DNA of 64,000 nucleotides from Colias croceus (Eukaryota > Arthropoda > Insecta > Lepidoptera > Pieridae). The stretch covers positions 6,884,501 to 6,948,500 of the forward strand of contig NC_059550.1 in the NCBI RefSeq assembly GCF_905220415.1. The letters are read 5' to 3'. The notes beneath the pieces are model-generated. The model was not told the DNA's origin. It saw only the letters and a program-made list of their open reading frames with translations, and ran no database searches. Each line of letters begins with the position of its first letter. Position 1 is the first letter of the stretch. Positions 12,641 through 25,314 of the stretch are shown here, piece by piece. The position numbers and the translations under genes were made by a program.

Positions 12641-15600
12641 TATAAAAGCAGCGTGTTGAATGTTTTTGTGTCGTGCGGTTAGAAGTCATGTTTATTTATA
12701 ATATTAAACAACATTACAATTTTAAATGATTAACGATCATATAATCAGCTTCCTGTGTTAAATGAAACCGGTCATAAATTAGTTTTAATTCGCTTTGTTT
12801 GATATTAAGTTACATAGATAATGAAACGAACATAAGAGTTTAAAATAAAAATCATGTGGTTGAAACAAAACGATCAATTAATCCAATTATACAGACAGGC
12901 TAATGGAGATTATGTTTTATGAATCTACCACCAGCGAAATCATTTTGTTTTTTCTTCATACCTGTGCGACAAGGCTGTATTCTGTCTTTGTTGGCATGAA
13001 GGCTTTTGAATAACAGGTACAGAATTATCCCGTTCATTTTCAAGTGCTTCAGAAATTCCCTTATCACTTTTCATTCGAAGCGTCATTAGCATTTTATCAA
13101 CAGGGACTTAATTTTCCAAGTTTTCGTAAAAGTTGTAAAAAGTGCCATGTTGACATAATATACTTCTTATAAAAGCAATATATTTGCAATAAATGGCTTA
13201 TCGCAATGCTTTTACGTATATTTCCTTAAATCATATTTATTCATGCATAATTATATAATAATTGTTCTAGTTTACTTTACTGCATAATCTATTCCACTTT
13301 CAGACGTGATGGCATTAATATTTAAAACGAGTCTCGTAAGTTTAATAGGTATTTAATACAATTTGCATAATAGTCAACGATCAAAGCTACACGGCGCAGA
13401 CACATTGAACATCAGGTGTTCCTAAATTGTAGGGGAAGCGTAAATATTTAAATCGGCGGGGTAATACCTCGTCTGGGCGCGCCTATCGGACGATGCACGC
13501 AGTCCATTTCCATAAAAGCCTCTTCAATCTCCAAAAACGCTACGGGAATTTCAATTCACGCTTAGCATTTTTTCGGTCCTCCTTAACGTTCTTAAAATAG
13601 AATTAGATTTATTTGGTTTGTGCTAAATTGAAATCGTAGAATGTCAACTCACGATCTGCTGATGGCATATCGCGATATTTAAAATTCAAATTTGTTTCAA
13701 AGATTTAGTGATCTTAAAGTGCATGTTTACGTGACTTGCGCTCTTGCAATATAATATGAAGGTAGATATACATGTAGGTATTATATGAATAGATACCTAC
13801 TTTATATCTAGAAATTGCTAAAGCCTAAAATGTCAAGATTTATGTCGCTACGACATTTTTATTTGCATAGGAATTTTCCATCAAATCCATTTAACTGCAG
13901 CATATCCAATATAATATAGTACTTAATTATACTGACAGTAATAGGATAGTAAAGCAATAACACTGCTTTTAGTAGTATTATATCCTGTATCTATGGGAAG
14001 TACTTTATTTGCATAATATTAAACATAATCCTTACACTTCCTTGGAGTGTGACGGATGTATCAGTTTCATATCAAGTCAGAAATGATTACGTAACACCGA
14101 TAAATACATAATTAAAAGAGCAAACATGATTAATTGATTTTGTACTTTATTCCCTTTTGTTTAGAAACGTTATTGCATATCGCTGATGTTATGATTTTAT
14201 ATGCTGATAAGGATTTATTATAGACTGCAAGTTTTTGTAGCAAAATTAAAATGCATGTATGATATCCAAGCGTTGTCTAGACTTAAAAATAATCGAATCA
14301 TTTTAAGATTGTACCTACTTTTATTAACTTGCCTAAAAATGACTTTTGAACTTTAGGTATAATTAAGGTTATTGCATAATATAGTACCTAAAGTTTATAT
14401 AACATACTTAAAAGTCTTGCTTGTAAACCAAAAAATCCCCCAAAAAGTATTAATTACAAAAAAATCTCATAATAGCATTGTTAAGATAGTACGTGGTTTT
14501 CCAAAGAATAATTGTGAAGTAACCTTTGAAAATACGGACCCGATCACTGCCCCGCGTAGCCCTCTTATTTCCGTAGAACAAACAAACGCATACTCTTATC
14601 AATAAACTATTAAGCAATACAAAAAGCTGTTTCACAATGTTTTTATCTATACCATTATACATGTTATCGTAACCCAGTATCAATAAGAACCACACGCGAC
14701 GCTAATCCACGGTTCACGGAGCGTATCGAAACGATATTAAGAATGTGTGCACGCGTAAGGTCGATGACCCCATGCGGGCTGAATTGGACATTAATCGGAT
14801 GTCACTTGTCTTGAGTTAAGAAGGGTAAGGTGACGGTGAGGAACAACCGCGTCGTGGACGTGGGTAAAGGATTGAGGTAGAGATACAACTTGCGGAAAAT
14901 TAAGAAAATACAGAATACAAAACGTACATAACGTTCGTCTTGCTTTTATTTAATCATTAAACATTATATTATAATGATATATAAAACTTTGTTGCAACTG
15001 AGAAGATCACAAAATCCAGCTAACTGTGTCATGAAAACACGAGATAAAATTTCTAAACAAAAAACGCTCTAATTCAAATTTATAACAAGGAACCTTTCAT
15101 CAGTTCCCATCACATCGAGCTCTCATCAATATTAGTAAACAAACATCAAAAGATAAATAGTCCAGTGCCCTACAATCACTTCATATAAAGAGCATATAAA
15201 TCTTCGCAGAGTTTTTACGCGTGATTGCCGCCTTGCGTCAGCCATCACGGCTGTTAGGCGGGTATTCGCAAAAAACGGAATTATTTAACCGTAAGACAAA
15301 TTCGCTGAGTCGGGGCGACAGAAATGATACTGTTGACACGCTTACAAAAATAAACACATTTTGTTTGGAATGCTTCGAGTTTTGAGATACAGCAAGAAGT
15401 AATTTAGAAAATTGCGCTGACCTCATTATGAGAGACCTAATATTCACTTAAAATACTCCCGGGAGAGTCCTTCATAGTGTAAAGGAAATTTCAAGTTTAA
15501 GAGTAAATAAGAAAGCTTCCGTTGCTTCAAAATAACGTTTTAAGAACATTTCAGAATAAAATATGTTCAGCAGATATGTATTTTAAAGTGGTACTTTGCA

Positions 15601-15674
15601 GAATTTCCATTTACTCCCTTGTTTGTATATATATAATATCATTGTTTACTCCTTTATTTAGCTCGGTATATTGT

Positions 15675-15710
15675 TATTCTACTATTGCATTTTATTTGTT
15701 TCAGGTAATG
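15675..15710 (+). promoter_or_regulatory. Candidate recursive splice (ratchet) site
   Basis: A pyrimidine-rich run ends TTTGTTTCAG (AG at 15703-15704) and is followed at once by GTAATG. This juxtaposed acceptor and donor is the form of insect zero-length-exon ratchet points. It lies on the same strand as the exon at 60396, inside what appears to be a long intron. Only the motif supports it. Confidence 0.3.
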
Positions 15711-16346
15711 CGGACCTCTTCAAACTAGAGGTAGAAATACCTACAAGAATTCGAGTTGTTTTGATAATGCAAACAGGTTTGATTGTGATTTAAATCATAT
15801 ATAAGCGTTACTCAGATAAATATGAACATAAAATTCTATTTTTTGTATATTGTGCTAATTATTAACGTGTTAAAAGATATGGTTATAACAAAACTAATTT
15901 GCTCAAAATTCAGCTATATTTTTCTTAATTGGTTTTTCTCATAATACATTCAAGGAATTATAGTTATAAAGTTGTATATAATAAAGCTGAAATTGGTATG
16001 AAAATATTTTCACAAAGGTAGCCCGATAGAATGTCGTATAGATGCTCATAAGAGACTAAAATAAGTCCTCTGATGTAGCAAGTATGTAGGAAATGCGTCC
16101 ACTTTATGAGATCGTTACTTATAGCGACTTATCATTTTATGGTATCGAATATCCGCCATATTAGATATCCCAGATTTTTTGGTGTTAAATATGAAATAGA
16201 AATAGAATTTTGAGTATGATTTTTACTGCTGTGTTGATATAGTGTTATGGGCAGGTAGCTTTTTTATACATTGCTATTAGACATTTAAAAATAAATATGA
16301 TTATTGTTTCAGTTTTATATTGAAAACACAATATGTTGTTAATTGT

Positions 16347-16385
16347 AATCTTATCTTATCTTATCTTATCGTATCTTATCTTATC
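16347..16385. repeat. (TTATC)n microsatellite, a tandem GATA-motif array
   Basis: About seven TTATC or GTATC units. On the minus strand it reads AGATAAGATAAG, giving tandem WGATAR sites, the consensus bound by GATA-type zinc-finger factors. It could be a plain microsatellite or a regulatory cluster. Confidence 0.7.
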
Positions 16386-19300
16386 GTACTTTCAATACTA
16401 CTTAAGAAACTAAAAAAACTGTTAGAAACAGGATTTCTAAAAGATTCTATACATTTTCATTTTTCCTTTTACTATGATTGCACTCTTAAAGTTCATAAAA
16501 ACTCATTGTAGACTAAAGTAGGTTTCACTATACTTGTTCTAGCTGCAAATTATAACCGTCAGTAAAAACTAAAACCTACATTAATTACATCATTACTTTA
16601 TATAGTATATAGGTAGGCACTCTATAAGAAGAATTTATACAATTTTACCTATTTTGTCTTGCTTTGCTAAATGTTTCTTAAACTATACTGTTGTAACGAT
16701 GATTTAATAAGGTTTAGAAAAGTGTGTTTTTTTTCTTTATTTTGTTATGTTATTTTTGCAATCTATTTGCATTTAAAAACTCCGCTAATTCCGCCGCCCA
16801 AAAACTTATAACACTACTAAATAGCTTTTAAAGTAATGAAAATTACAAGTAAAGTTCTTATATGCATAATATGCGAGAAATAAGATATCCAAAGTGATTT
16901 ACGTAGCATGTGTGCAAAGTTCTGTGAACTGTGTGATATGAAGTTAATTGGTCCGATCACTTCCAGTAGCGTAAGGAAATTCATAGAAAGTTGTTGAGAC
17001 GCACTGCATTCCGACATACGATACTTGGCAATTGATTATACGATCAATGTACATTTTATTATTTATATATTAAGCTGCATTTTAGCTTTCCATATTTATA
17101 AACATGGTTTAAACGGGCTTATAGTGAGATATAGAATGTTGCTGAATTTTTTATTGATAGTTTAATATTTGGAAAATATTATGTCCAAAATATTTCTACA
17201 CATATTTTAGCTACGGAAGATAATTTATATATAACTATGTGAAGGTCGTGTTGCTGAATACAAGAATACGATCCTTCAATATAAGGTATATTTTGTAATA
17301 TCTCTTCATACGCCCACATCTGCTCTAAATAGATAACTTGAAAATAATACAAGAAGGTTGTCTAACAACCCTTCAAATAAAAAAGCATACTTAGAGCTGA
17401 AAAAAGATTCTCTAAAGCAACGCTGACAAAGATGTTTTCCTTAAGATTCTTTTGATACACTGGTAATAGCGACGTTCCGCCAACAATGTTTAGCACAAGA
17501 AAGGGTCAAAAGCTGTTTCATTATTATGGTAATTTTTATTGTGCCCGATATCCTGAGGGACGGGACATGTCAAAAGAGTTTTCGCAGTCCTCCGAAATGT
17601 AGGGAACATCGGACAGTTAACATATTGTAGAGATGCAAACTTCATTGAGACTTCATTCAATATTTACTCGTTTATTTGTGTGTAGAGACCCAAGGAAAGT
17701 TCGCATGTTGGATACTTACTTCCTTATTATAGAAATAAATTAGTGTTGGTTATTTGAAGATGTTATTAAGTATTTCTAAACTCTTCGATCTTATTTTGTA
17801 TTATTTATTTATTTCTATGCTTAGGGTAATTTAAATAAATGAAATATTTTTGTTAACGCTCTATTTTAAGAAACACTTAATAAAAACAGAACATCTCGTG
17901 CCATCTCTATGAATTAATTGCCAATTATTTTAATTAAAGACAAATGTTAAAATGTCAACTGAAACTAATTAGCAAGCATTTTATTTCAGATTTAAAAGTA
18001 TTTGAAACATGTAGTATCTTAACAATATTCATGACCTAGTCTCGTAAAGATTAAATCAATGACCTCAAAAGTAACAGCTTTCAAAATAATTATATTATGC
18101 AATGCCATAAAATATCGAAATTAAAATAAACTTATATATTATATAAGTTTGTTATAGCGACTGCTTTTTCATTGAAATTAAGGAGTAAGTTTAAACCTTT
18201 AACTACGACGATGTGACTTTTTTTCATTGTATGTATTTACCGAGATAAATGTTTCTAAAACTTTCCAGCATGGTTGCCGACAGTTGCTTGGACCCCTAAT
18301 CCCTATGGAGATAATATTTTGTAAAAACATTGATATTGCCATTAATTATATTTTTTTCTCTTCAATAACTTAAAAAATAAACTACAGGTCACCTCTATTT
18401 ATAGTTTAAGTATAATTACAGCCGACGGCTATTGGTTTACGATTCACACAATTCCACGCCAATCCTTTGATATTTGCTCAGCTTTACTTTTCGTCAAATA
18501 AAAAATCGATTCGTTTTTTCGGCTTCTGGAATTCTTTGAATTCTCATAGCCCGAAGGTCCAAACATTCCCCTGTATCTTTGACAGATCCCCAAGCCTTTT
18601 AAAATCTATTTGTGAGGAGATGAGTACATAATTTTCCCCTAACATGAAGTGATGCGGCAGCGTTTTTGATTCCCTTCTGGCTATGCTCCTTTGAATGTGG
18701 ATTGTGGAAAGGGTGGTTTTGATTCATGGAATCTTTCTGTCTTTGAAATATATAAATGTGCTTATGGTAATGCGTTATGGTATTCGTTTGGGCACTAGAA
18801 TAAGATAATAGTGGTATTAATACTCTAGAGTCTAGATCGAAAAAGTAATGAAATTTAATTGTAAAATTTTATAATAGGCAAAGAAAGTATTTATTTACAA
18901 AAAAATTGTGAAAGCATTCTCTTCTTTACCCGGAAATATTGGAGAAAGTCCGAAAATTGTTTGTAAAAATTGAAATTAACTAAAGCAAAAACAGTAAAAG
19001 TTTTTGTTCGTTCGACATTTTATTGGTAAGTTTTTATAGTCTAAACCTTCGTAGGTTAATGGACCGGATTTTAATCGACTTCCTAAAAGGGCGGAATCTC
19101 GTAATTCGTATAATATTTTTTCATATTTCTTCGTGTGTGGTCCTCAACTATTGAAATATTTCTTTGTTTGGGATTTGGGTGAAGGGTGCTCTTAAATATT
19201 CCGTTTGAGTTTTAATACGCATATATATTACTTTATCTGTACGTATAATATAACCGACTCCTTTAGACTCGATTTTGACAAACTTTAATTCAAAATTTTT

Positions 19301-19675
19301 TTTCACTGATCAAGACGTGAAAATACAATACTTTCATCTTATTTTTACATTTACATTTTTTTGAGTTTTTTATATGTAGTATATTTATTTAAAATATTAC
19401 GAAATCTACATCTGTCATCGAATTGAACGTCTTTCAGAAAGAAGAGCAATTTGTGTTTACACATTCGGTCGTTCACCATTGTTGCGCATACGCATATTTA
19501 GGTCACGCCATTTTATTTTCACACATTAATGTCTATTATGAGCAAATATGTAGAGCACGTGCAGCTTATTTTTAATATGGCAATAATATATTCTGTTTCC
19601 TTATAGGTTCATTTTATTACAATGCGATGTTACAGTAAAATTATATCGCAGATTATAAGTATTGTATTGTTCTAG

Positions 19676-19888
19676 TCCTACTAATATTATAAATGCGAAA
19701 GTTTGTATGGATGTTTGTTACTCTTTCACGTAAAAACTACTGAACCGATTACAATGAAATTTAGCACACATATAGAGGGTAACTTGGATTAACACATTGG
19801 ATAGTTTTTATCCCGGAAATCCCACGGGAACGGGAACTATGCGGGTTTTCCTTTGCAAACGCGGGCGAAGCCGCGGGCGGAAATCTAG
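19676..19888 (+). mobile_element. Non-autonomous Helitron-like element
   Basis: Starts TCCTACTAATATTATAAATG and ends GGGCGGAAATCTAG|T, with the GC-rich hairpin-forming subterminus GCGGGCGAAGCCGCGGGC before the CTAG end. Interior wording (CTCTTTCACGTAAAAACTACTGAACCGATTAC, split here by the usual A-rich spacer) is typical of lepidopteran Helitron derivatives. The 3' flank is T as expected, but the 5' flank is G rather than A, so the left boundary is less certain. No coding capacity. Confidence 0.75.
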
Positions 19889-22125
19889 TTAGTTATATTA
19901 TTATCTTGTGTAAATAAAAATGATTTTAACAATTACAAAGATATTAGATACCAATTATATATTATAATATTCCAACAAATAAATAGAAAAGTAGGTTAAA
20001 ATTTTAAAATATTGCTATCGTTATTGATATAGCGCCCATTTTATACGGAAGCAACACTTACAAAACAACCCATTGATTTGAATTATAAACAAACACATAA
20101 AATCTTAAGAAAAATATCCGTTTACAAATAAAAAATAGACAAGCCACTTATCCGTCGTAAATATTCGTCTCGTTATGAGTTCGCGCATGTTGATGTTTCA
20201 TAATGGAGCGTCTATCGTATACGTTTTAAAACATTGCGCGATAAAAGAAAACAAACAGATTGATTTATTTCCATTATTATAAAGTTTGCTTTCGTAACAC
20301 AAATCACCATAGAATTTAGAAATGTGTTTACAAAACGTTGAGATCTTGGATTAGGCTATTTCATAAGCGATAAATTGAAGGTTGGCATAATTAGTTTTTT
20401 ATCAACTTAACGGATAAAGCTTGTGATGTTTTTGCTAGATTAGCAAGAGATTGATTGTTTTTTTTGTTTATACATATTTAAATACCGTACTTTGAAGTTT
20501 CCGTTTTTTAAGTAATCTTTAAAATTGGGGATATTTATTTAAAATGAACGTGACTCACTTTAATCAATATTATAGAAAGAATTTCCTTAATTAACACATA
20601 ATCAAACTTCTTAAAACATCCTTTATTGATTAGATATTTTGATTATGTGTTCAATTATAAAATTCAGATATATAAAAATAAACATACGGTACGAATTGAG
20701 AACATTTCCTCGATTTGGAAACGTCAACAACCCAAAAACATTCAACAACGGCCCACAACTTTCATATTCATACACTTAATTTGAATGCAATGTCGAAGTT
20801 TTCCCCATGCCCTTACTTATATTTTTAGCTCGTTTGGCACTTGGACACAGACATAACACAGTAAACGAAATATTTTTAAGTCTTGGCTCAGTAAACATAC
20901 CAAATAACAGCTCTTTCATGAGACGTGACCAATTTGTAAGGGATTTACACATCACGAAACAGTTCTTGTAAGTATAAGGACGACTGCATGTTTTTTTGGA
21001 AAATTGTATGTTGTGTGTTTGCTTTGCGATTTGTTACAAGGCAAATCAATTGTTATGTTAATTTTAAGCTCATATTTTATATTGTCTGAGATTTTATGCG
21101 TATGTTATAGGAAAATTGTTAAATAACTATAGAAGGATTTAAAATGCTATTTATATCTATTTACGATCTATCTTGATTATTCTAGTAGGTTTATTTTTCA
21201 TTTTGTTATAGAATCACAGCTTCACTCGCTATGTTTTTATGCATAGTAATATAATATTTACGATGTGTTCAGTTAAAACGTAAAATATACAAACGTAAAA
21301 CTATTTTATTCATAAAATTATCTTTAGAGCGTTTAACTGACTGAATTAAATACGAAATAAATAAAAAGTTTCTTTGTTTCTTACCATAATCTGTTATATA
21401 AAAAGAAAGTTATTTTAAAATAGAGATTAAAATGCCTCTTAAACTCAAATAAGATTTCAGTCAAACGATATTCATTCAACATGAGTCAGGTAGCCTCGAA
21501 AGCAGTTGCCAAACAATTTTTTGCGGTCGAGACGCTCTAGTAATCTTCAAGGTGATTACCGATATTATTCAGATAATATACACTGTAATCATAATGTAAA
21601 AACATCATAATCGTTTGTTATTTCTAGCTTGCTGTCTTGTTCATCAATTTGTCTACTACACTAATATAATGTTAATTTTCGCGGGCTTTTTTTTCAATTT
21701 AATCACAACCACACTATATATATTTTATGTGTATATAAATGTAACATTTTTCATTTAGAAATCTACTTTAGTAAAAAGTTATTCCATTTGCGTATTAGGA
21801 AACTAAAGACGGATTCTATCGTTCAATAATACAGACTATTTTCTTCGTTGCGACATCAATCAGAGCATGCTTTGAAAAATTATTAACTTGCATATTCGTT
21901 CAGCTACGCTCTTTGAATTTAAATCACATTCGTATATTTCATATCACTCTTTAACGCTTACAAAAGCAACGGAGTTGTTTGTTATATTTCTTTGGCGGTA
22001 AATCTGGAAAAAGCAATTTTTCTTTCTTTCTTGAAATGTCTTTTAACGATTGATTCCAATAAAATATTAGATTTAAAGGACTGTATTTAAATTTATTTCC
22101 TAAACTTTTATTTAAGTATAAGTTA
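19889..22125. other. AT-rich non-coding stretch
   Basis: No gene, RNA gene or bounded repeat recognised. Only short AT-rich runs and slightly GC-richer patches near 20690-20950 and 21470-21540. Confidence 0.5.
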
Positions 22126-22309
22126 CTAGCTTTCCGCTCGCGGTTTCTCCCGCTTTGTCTAAAACCTAATAAATTATATAGGTAGTAAAACCTTCTTCTT
22201 AAAAAAACCGCATCAAAATCCGTTGCGTAGTTTTAAAGATTTAAGCATACATAGGGACAATAGGGATGTAGGGATAGAGTAAGCGACTTTGTTTTATACT
22301 ATGTAGTGA
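22126..22309 (-). mobile_element. Non-autonomous Helitron, minus orientation
   Basis: Read on the minus strand it starts TCACTACATAGTATAAAAC (from 22309) and ends GCGGAAAGCTAG (at 22126), with host A before and T after, the expected A|T target. It contains the CAAAATCCGTTGCGTAG block (as seen on the plus strand) of an abundant lepidopteran repeat. 184 bp, no coding capacity. Confidence 0.8.
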
Positions 22310-24001
22310 TTTCTATTATTCCTTTTGATTAAATATTATGTTTTTTATTAACACACACTTTTCTTTAAGGTTATTTCTCTCAATGAGTCGCAATCTATGT
22401 CACTGTGTGCACACTTAAACCCTTTTACTACCGACACAATTAACTTTTCAACGCCCTCATTAAGTAATCAACATTCTCGTAAAATGTCCACAGACTTTTA
22501 CATATGTCAGCAGATTTTTTGTGTCACTGCTCTACTTAAACTATTATCATGGTAATATAATTAAAACAATATAAATCTATATTGAAATATTCGACCACAT
22601 GCCTGTTTATTATACCTACTATTCTTGTAAAAATTATTTATTATTTAAAACAGACGTATCTACCTACGTAACGTTTTGCATGATTTATATTAAACAACGA
22701 TGTAACTTTCATTTAATTGCAAAAGCTTTTCCTAATTTTCACACTTTTCACATTTCCCTTTTCAACGTACATAACTATTACACAAAGCTTTCATACTTCT
22801 GAAGTATTGACTTGAGTATGTCCTAAGAGCAGCTAAAGTAGAACGGAAGATAGAAGCATATTTGCTTGATGATACAATATGTCGCGTATTATTTTGTAGG
22901 CTTTTTCACTTTTCTCAAATTACAGATACGTTCACAAAAAGGGACGTTTATCGTTATTAAAAACATTTGCCTAATCATTGTTAAATAAACGTGATTACTT
23001 TTAAAATATAACTTCTATTTGCAACATACGACGTTAATGTTCAACATATTTTGTTTAATAACAAAAATATTACACGAGTACATCGACCCGACATACCTCA
23101 TTGTGTGTATTTCTATTCAGTGCACTTAAGCCTTTGTTCACAGTACTGTTTTCACTCAGGCTTAGTGCGTTATCTATATCACGTCCTTGGTGAATAAATC
23201 CGGTTTTACGTTTTTTGCTGTGTGATTAAGCCCTATTCACATAATTTACGGGAGTATTGAGGTAAGATGCATTAATAATAATTTAATATGCAGTATAAAA
23301 AATGATGCCCTTTCTATGATTTACGCTATACAATTAAACTAAGAAATATGTTCCTAACCGGCAAATAAGAAGCTTTACTTAAAACATTAATTACCACGTA
23401 GTTACATAAATATTACCAATAACAATTGTAGAGTTTAAATAAATATCTTATAACATTCTGCCCTAGATTTAAGGTTTGTTATTGGCTATGTAGTTGTGTG
23501 ATAAGGCTCTGCACATTTGTTAACGCAAAAAACTAAAGTCGTGACAGTGGCATAAAAATAATAGAAAACATTTTTTCGTTTTTTCTCATGTCATTATATA
23601 TGGCCGTTCTGCCTTGGAATTTTTCGTCACGGTATTATTATTTAGCCAACACATTTCACACATAGCATCAAGGTCATACTATAATATCATATTACTTTGA
23701 TTATCGTAAAATATTTTCTAACAAGTTCACGACTATCAGAAAAATGTCATAGGAATCATGTAGCGGGCTCTACGCCGTGAACTTATTTAGTTAGAAAATT
23801 TCTTTGATGTTATAGGTACTTTGTATTGTTGTATAATATAACATTAAATTAAATTTTCAATTATGCAGACGACGATATTAAAACTATTCTGCAGCATTTA
23901 GAGCTTTAAGATTCCGTCGCGCCTCTAAATAAATTGAGCGTAATCATTTCGACTCTACGTTCCTCACTAACAATTTCTGTTTATAATACAGATTACATAA
24001 A
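22310..24001. other. AT-rich non-coding stretch
   Basis: No gene or bounded repeat recognised. The open frame at 22599-22802 is low-complexity and aromatic-rich, with no motif. Confidence 0.5.
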
Positions 24002-24330
24002 TCAATACATATAATAAAATTCTAGAAAAGTCGTGTCTGTACAATCAAAATATATAAAAAAAAATTAGCAGGTGCTATTATTAAATCGATCCCAAACCCA
24101 AAACTGTAGTTAAAAAATTTTTTGTCTGTTTGTCTGTTTGTCGGTTTGTCGGTTTGTCTGTTTGTCTGTTTGTCTGTATGTTCGTGCACGCTGATCTCAG
24201 AAACGGCTTATCCGATTAAGATGCGGTTTTCACTAATATATTGTGGTAATCTTCATTTAACATTTAGTGCATATTTCATGTCAATCGGTTCGTAAATAAA
24301 AAAGTTATGACCATTTAAGTATTCACGGCG
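24002..24330 (+). mobile_element. Helitron-like element, diverged relative of the 56.4-kb pair
   Basis: Begins A|TCAATACATATAATAAAAT and keeps collinear blocks with the Helitrons at 56408-57274: TAGCAGG...ATCGAT.CC.AA.CCC, an A/T run, and a (GTCTGTTT)n tract at about 24121-24180. The interior (CGTGCACGCTGATCTCAG, GGCTTATCCGATTAAGATG) differs from that pair, so it is a separate subfamily. No GC-rich CTAG terminus is found, so the 3' limit is approximate. Confidence 0.6.
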
Positions 24331-24523
24331 AACATTTGCTAAGGCATTCTATACACTGTACGATAAAACGTAAGTTATCTGTTACAATTATTATTCCTGT
24401 AAATGTCCAAGTGATCATATCGAAAGTGCCCAAGGGTGGGGGGGGGGTTGGTCAAATTAGAATTATTCTTACTTCTAGGTAAATTTTATACATAAAATGT
24501 CCTTTAAATTATGTCGTATTATA
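24331..24523. other. Unassigned spacer with a G10 run
   Basis: Possible 3' part of the preceding element. Contains a GGGT followed by a run of ten G at about 24434-24447. Nothing else recognised. Confidence 0.4.
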
Positions 24524-24876
24524 TTTTTAACCCCCGACGCAAAAAGATGGGTGATAAGTGTTTGACCGCTATGTGTGTCTGTGTGTGTGTCTGTTTGTGC
24601 CAAATCGGTTCATCCATTTATTTAGTATAGGTATAAAAGTGGTAATAAAAAAATGAATTTGTCAAAAATATACTCAAGTGAAATATCATATGAAAGGGCA
24701 TGACGTGTAAAGTTTAATTAGACATGTTTTATCAAAATCGGTTCATCCATTTATTATACCTTTTTATGGGTAAAAGTGGGAATGAAAAAAAACGAATGTT
24801 GTCAAATATAACTATTAACTACCCAAGTGACATATCAAATAAAAGTGCATAAACGGGTGAAGTACACTTAGTTATA
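24524..24876 (-). repeat. Left half of about 130-bp tandem array with GC-rich terminus
   Basis: Starts TTTTTAACCCCCGACGCAAA, a sequence I know as the end of a dispersed lepidopteran repeat, then a TGTGTCTG-rich tract, then two tandem units each opening AATCGGTTCATCCATTTATT (about 24603 and 24738). Units share AAAAGTGG.AATGAA, CTCAAGTGA or CCCAAGTGA, and TATCA..T.AAAGGGCAT-like blocks. The array is cut at 24876 by the LTR retrotransposon and resumes after it. Confidence 0.7.
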
Positions 24877-25128
24877 TGTGGGAATAGGATAAAATATTAA
24901 GATGTATTTCATGATTACTAGTTTTATTTTTAGTCTGTGTTTTTCTATTATTTAATCTGTGGACATGTTATCTGTAGACTGTAGATTTTTGGTTGTCTAT
25001 GACTTGACTTTGTGTTTTTTTGGTACGATGTAATGGAGGATTGTAAAAATGTATTTTTGATATGTAACCGGTGTCTGGGAAATAAATCGATTGGGCGAAT
25101 TTGGCTTTTCATTTACACCATCCCCACA
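24877..25128 (+). repeat. 5' LTR, 252 bp
   Basis: Starts TGTGGGAATAGG and ends CATCCCCACA, giving the short inverted TGTGGG/CCCACA ends. AATAAA at 25081-25086 is a candidate polyadenylation signal. The same 252 bp recurs at 28326. Confidence 0.95.
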
Positions 25129-25133
25129 TAATT

Positions 25134-25151
25134 TGGGGGCTCGTCCGGGAT
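25134..25151 (+). promoter_or_regulatory. Primer-binding site matching tRNA-Pro
   Basis: TGGGGGCTCGTCCGGGAT, 5 nt after the 5' LTR. It is the complement of the conserved tRNA-Pro 3' end including CCA, the same 18-nt site known from murine leukaemia virus. It would prime minus-strand synthesis. Confidence 0.9.
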
Positions 25152-25314
25152 ACGGGATGGTGGAATAAAGAAAAAACAGACGAAGACTATGATGCCGGTG
25201 ATTTAACCTGATTAAGAATTTACGAATTACGAACGAAGACTAAGATTTAAAGAAGCTTATGATTATACGATTACGACTTGAAGACTATAAAACTTTTTAT
25301 TTACATTATTCAAC

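Larger units (their letters stand above)
12641..19675. other. Long AT-rich non-coding stretch
   Basis: No gene recognised. GC-richer islands occur at about 13390-13570, 14700-14890, 17450-17640 and 18420-18740. A (TTATC)n tract lies at 16347-16385 and a candidate recursive splice site at 15704|15705. A near-perfect AT palindrome lies near 18126-18150. The many short open frames (for example 14372-14605, 15238-15447, 15522-15728) overlap on both strands and show no domain. Confidence 0.5.

Noticed and set aside
8521..13438. Inverted 15-bp match CGCTTCCCCTACAAT (8521) and ATTGTAGGGGAAGCG (13424)
   Set aside because: Similarity stops at 15 bp on both sides. A match of this length between two places in 64 kb is expected about once or twice by chance, and no element boundaries are visible.
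14700..14890. GC-richer segment thought to be a LINE RT fragment
   Set aside because: None of the six frames gave a reverse transcriptase or C-terminal LINE motif that I could recognise.
24121..24180. (GTCTGTTT)n tract as a CRISPR-like repeat array
   Set aside because: It is a simple 8-bp microsatellite without spacers, inside a Helitron-like element of a eukaryotic genome.
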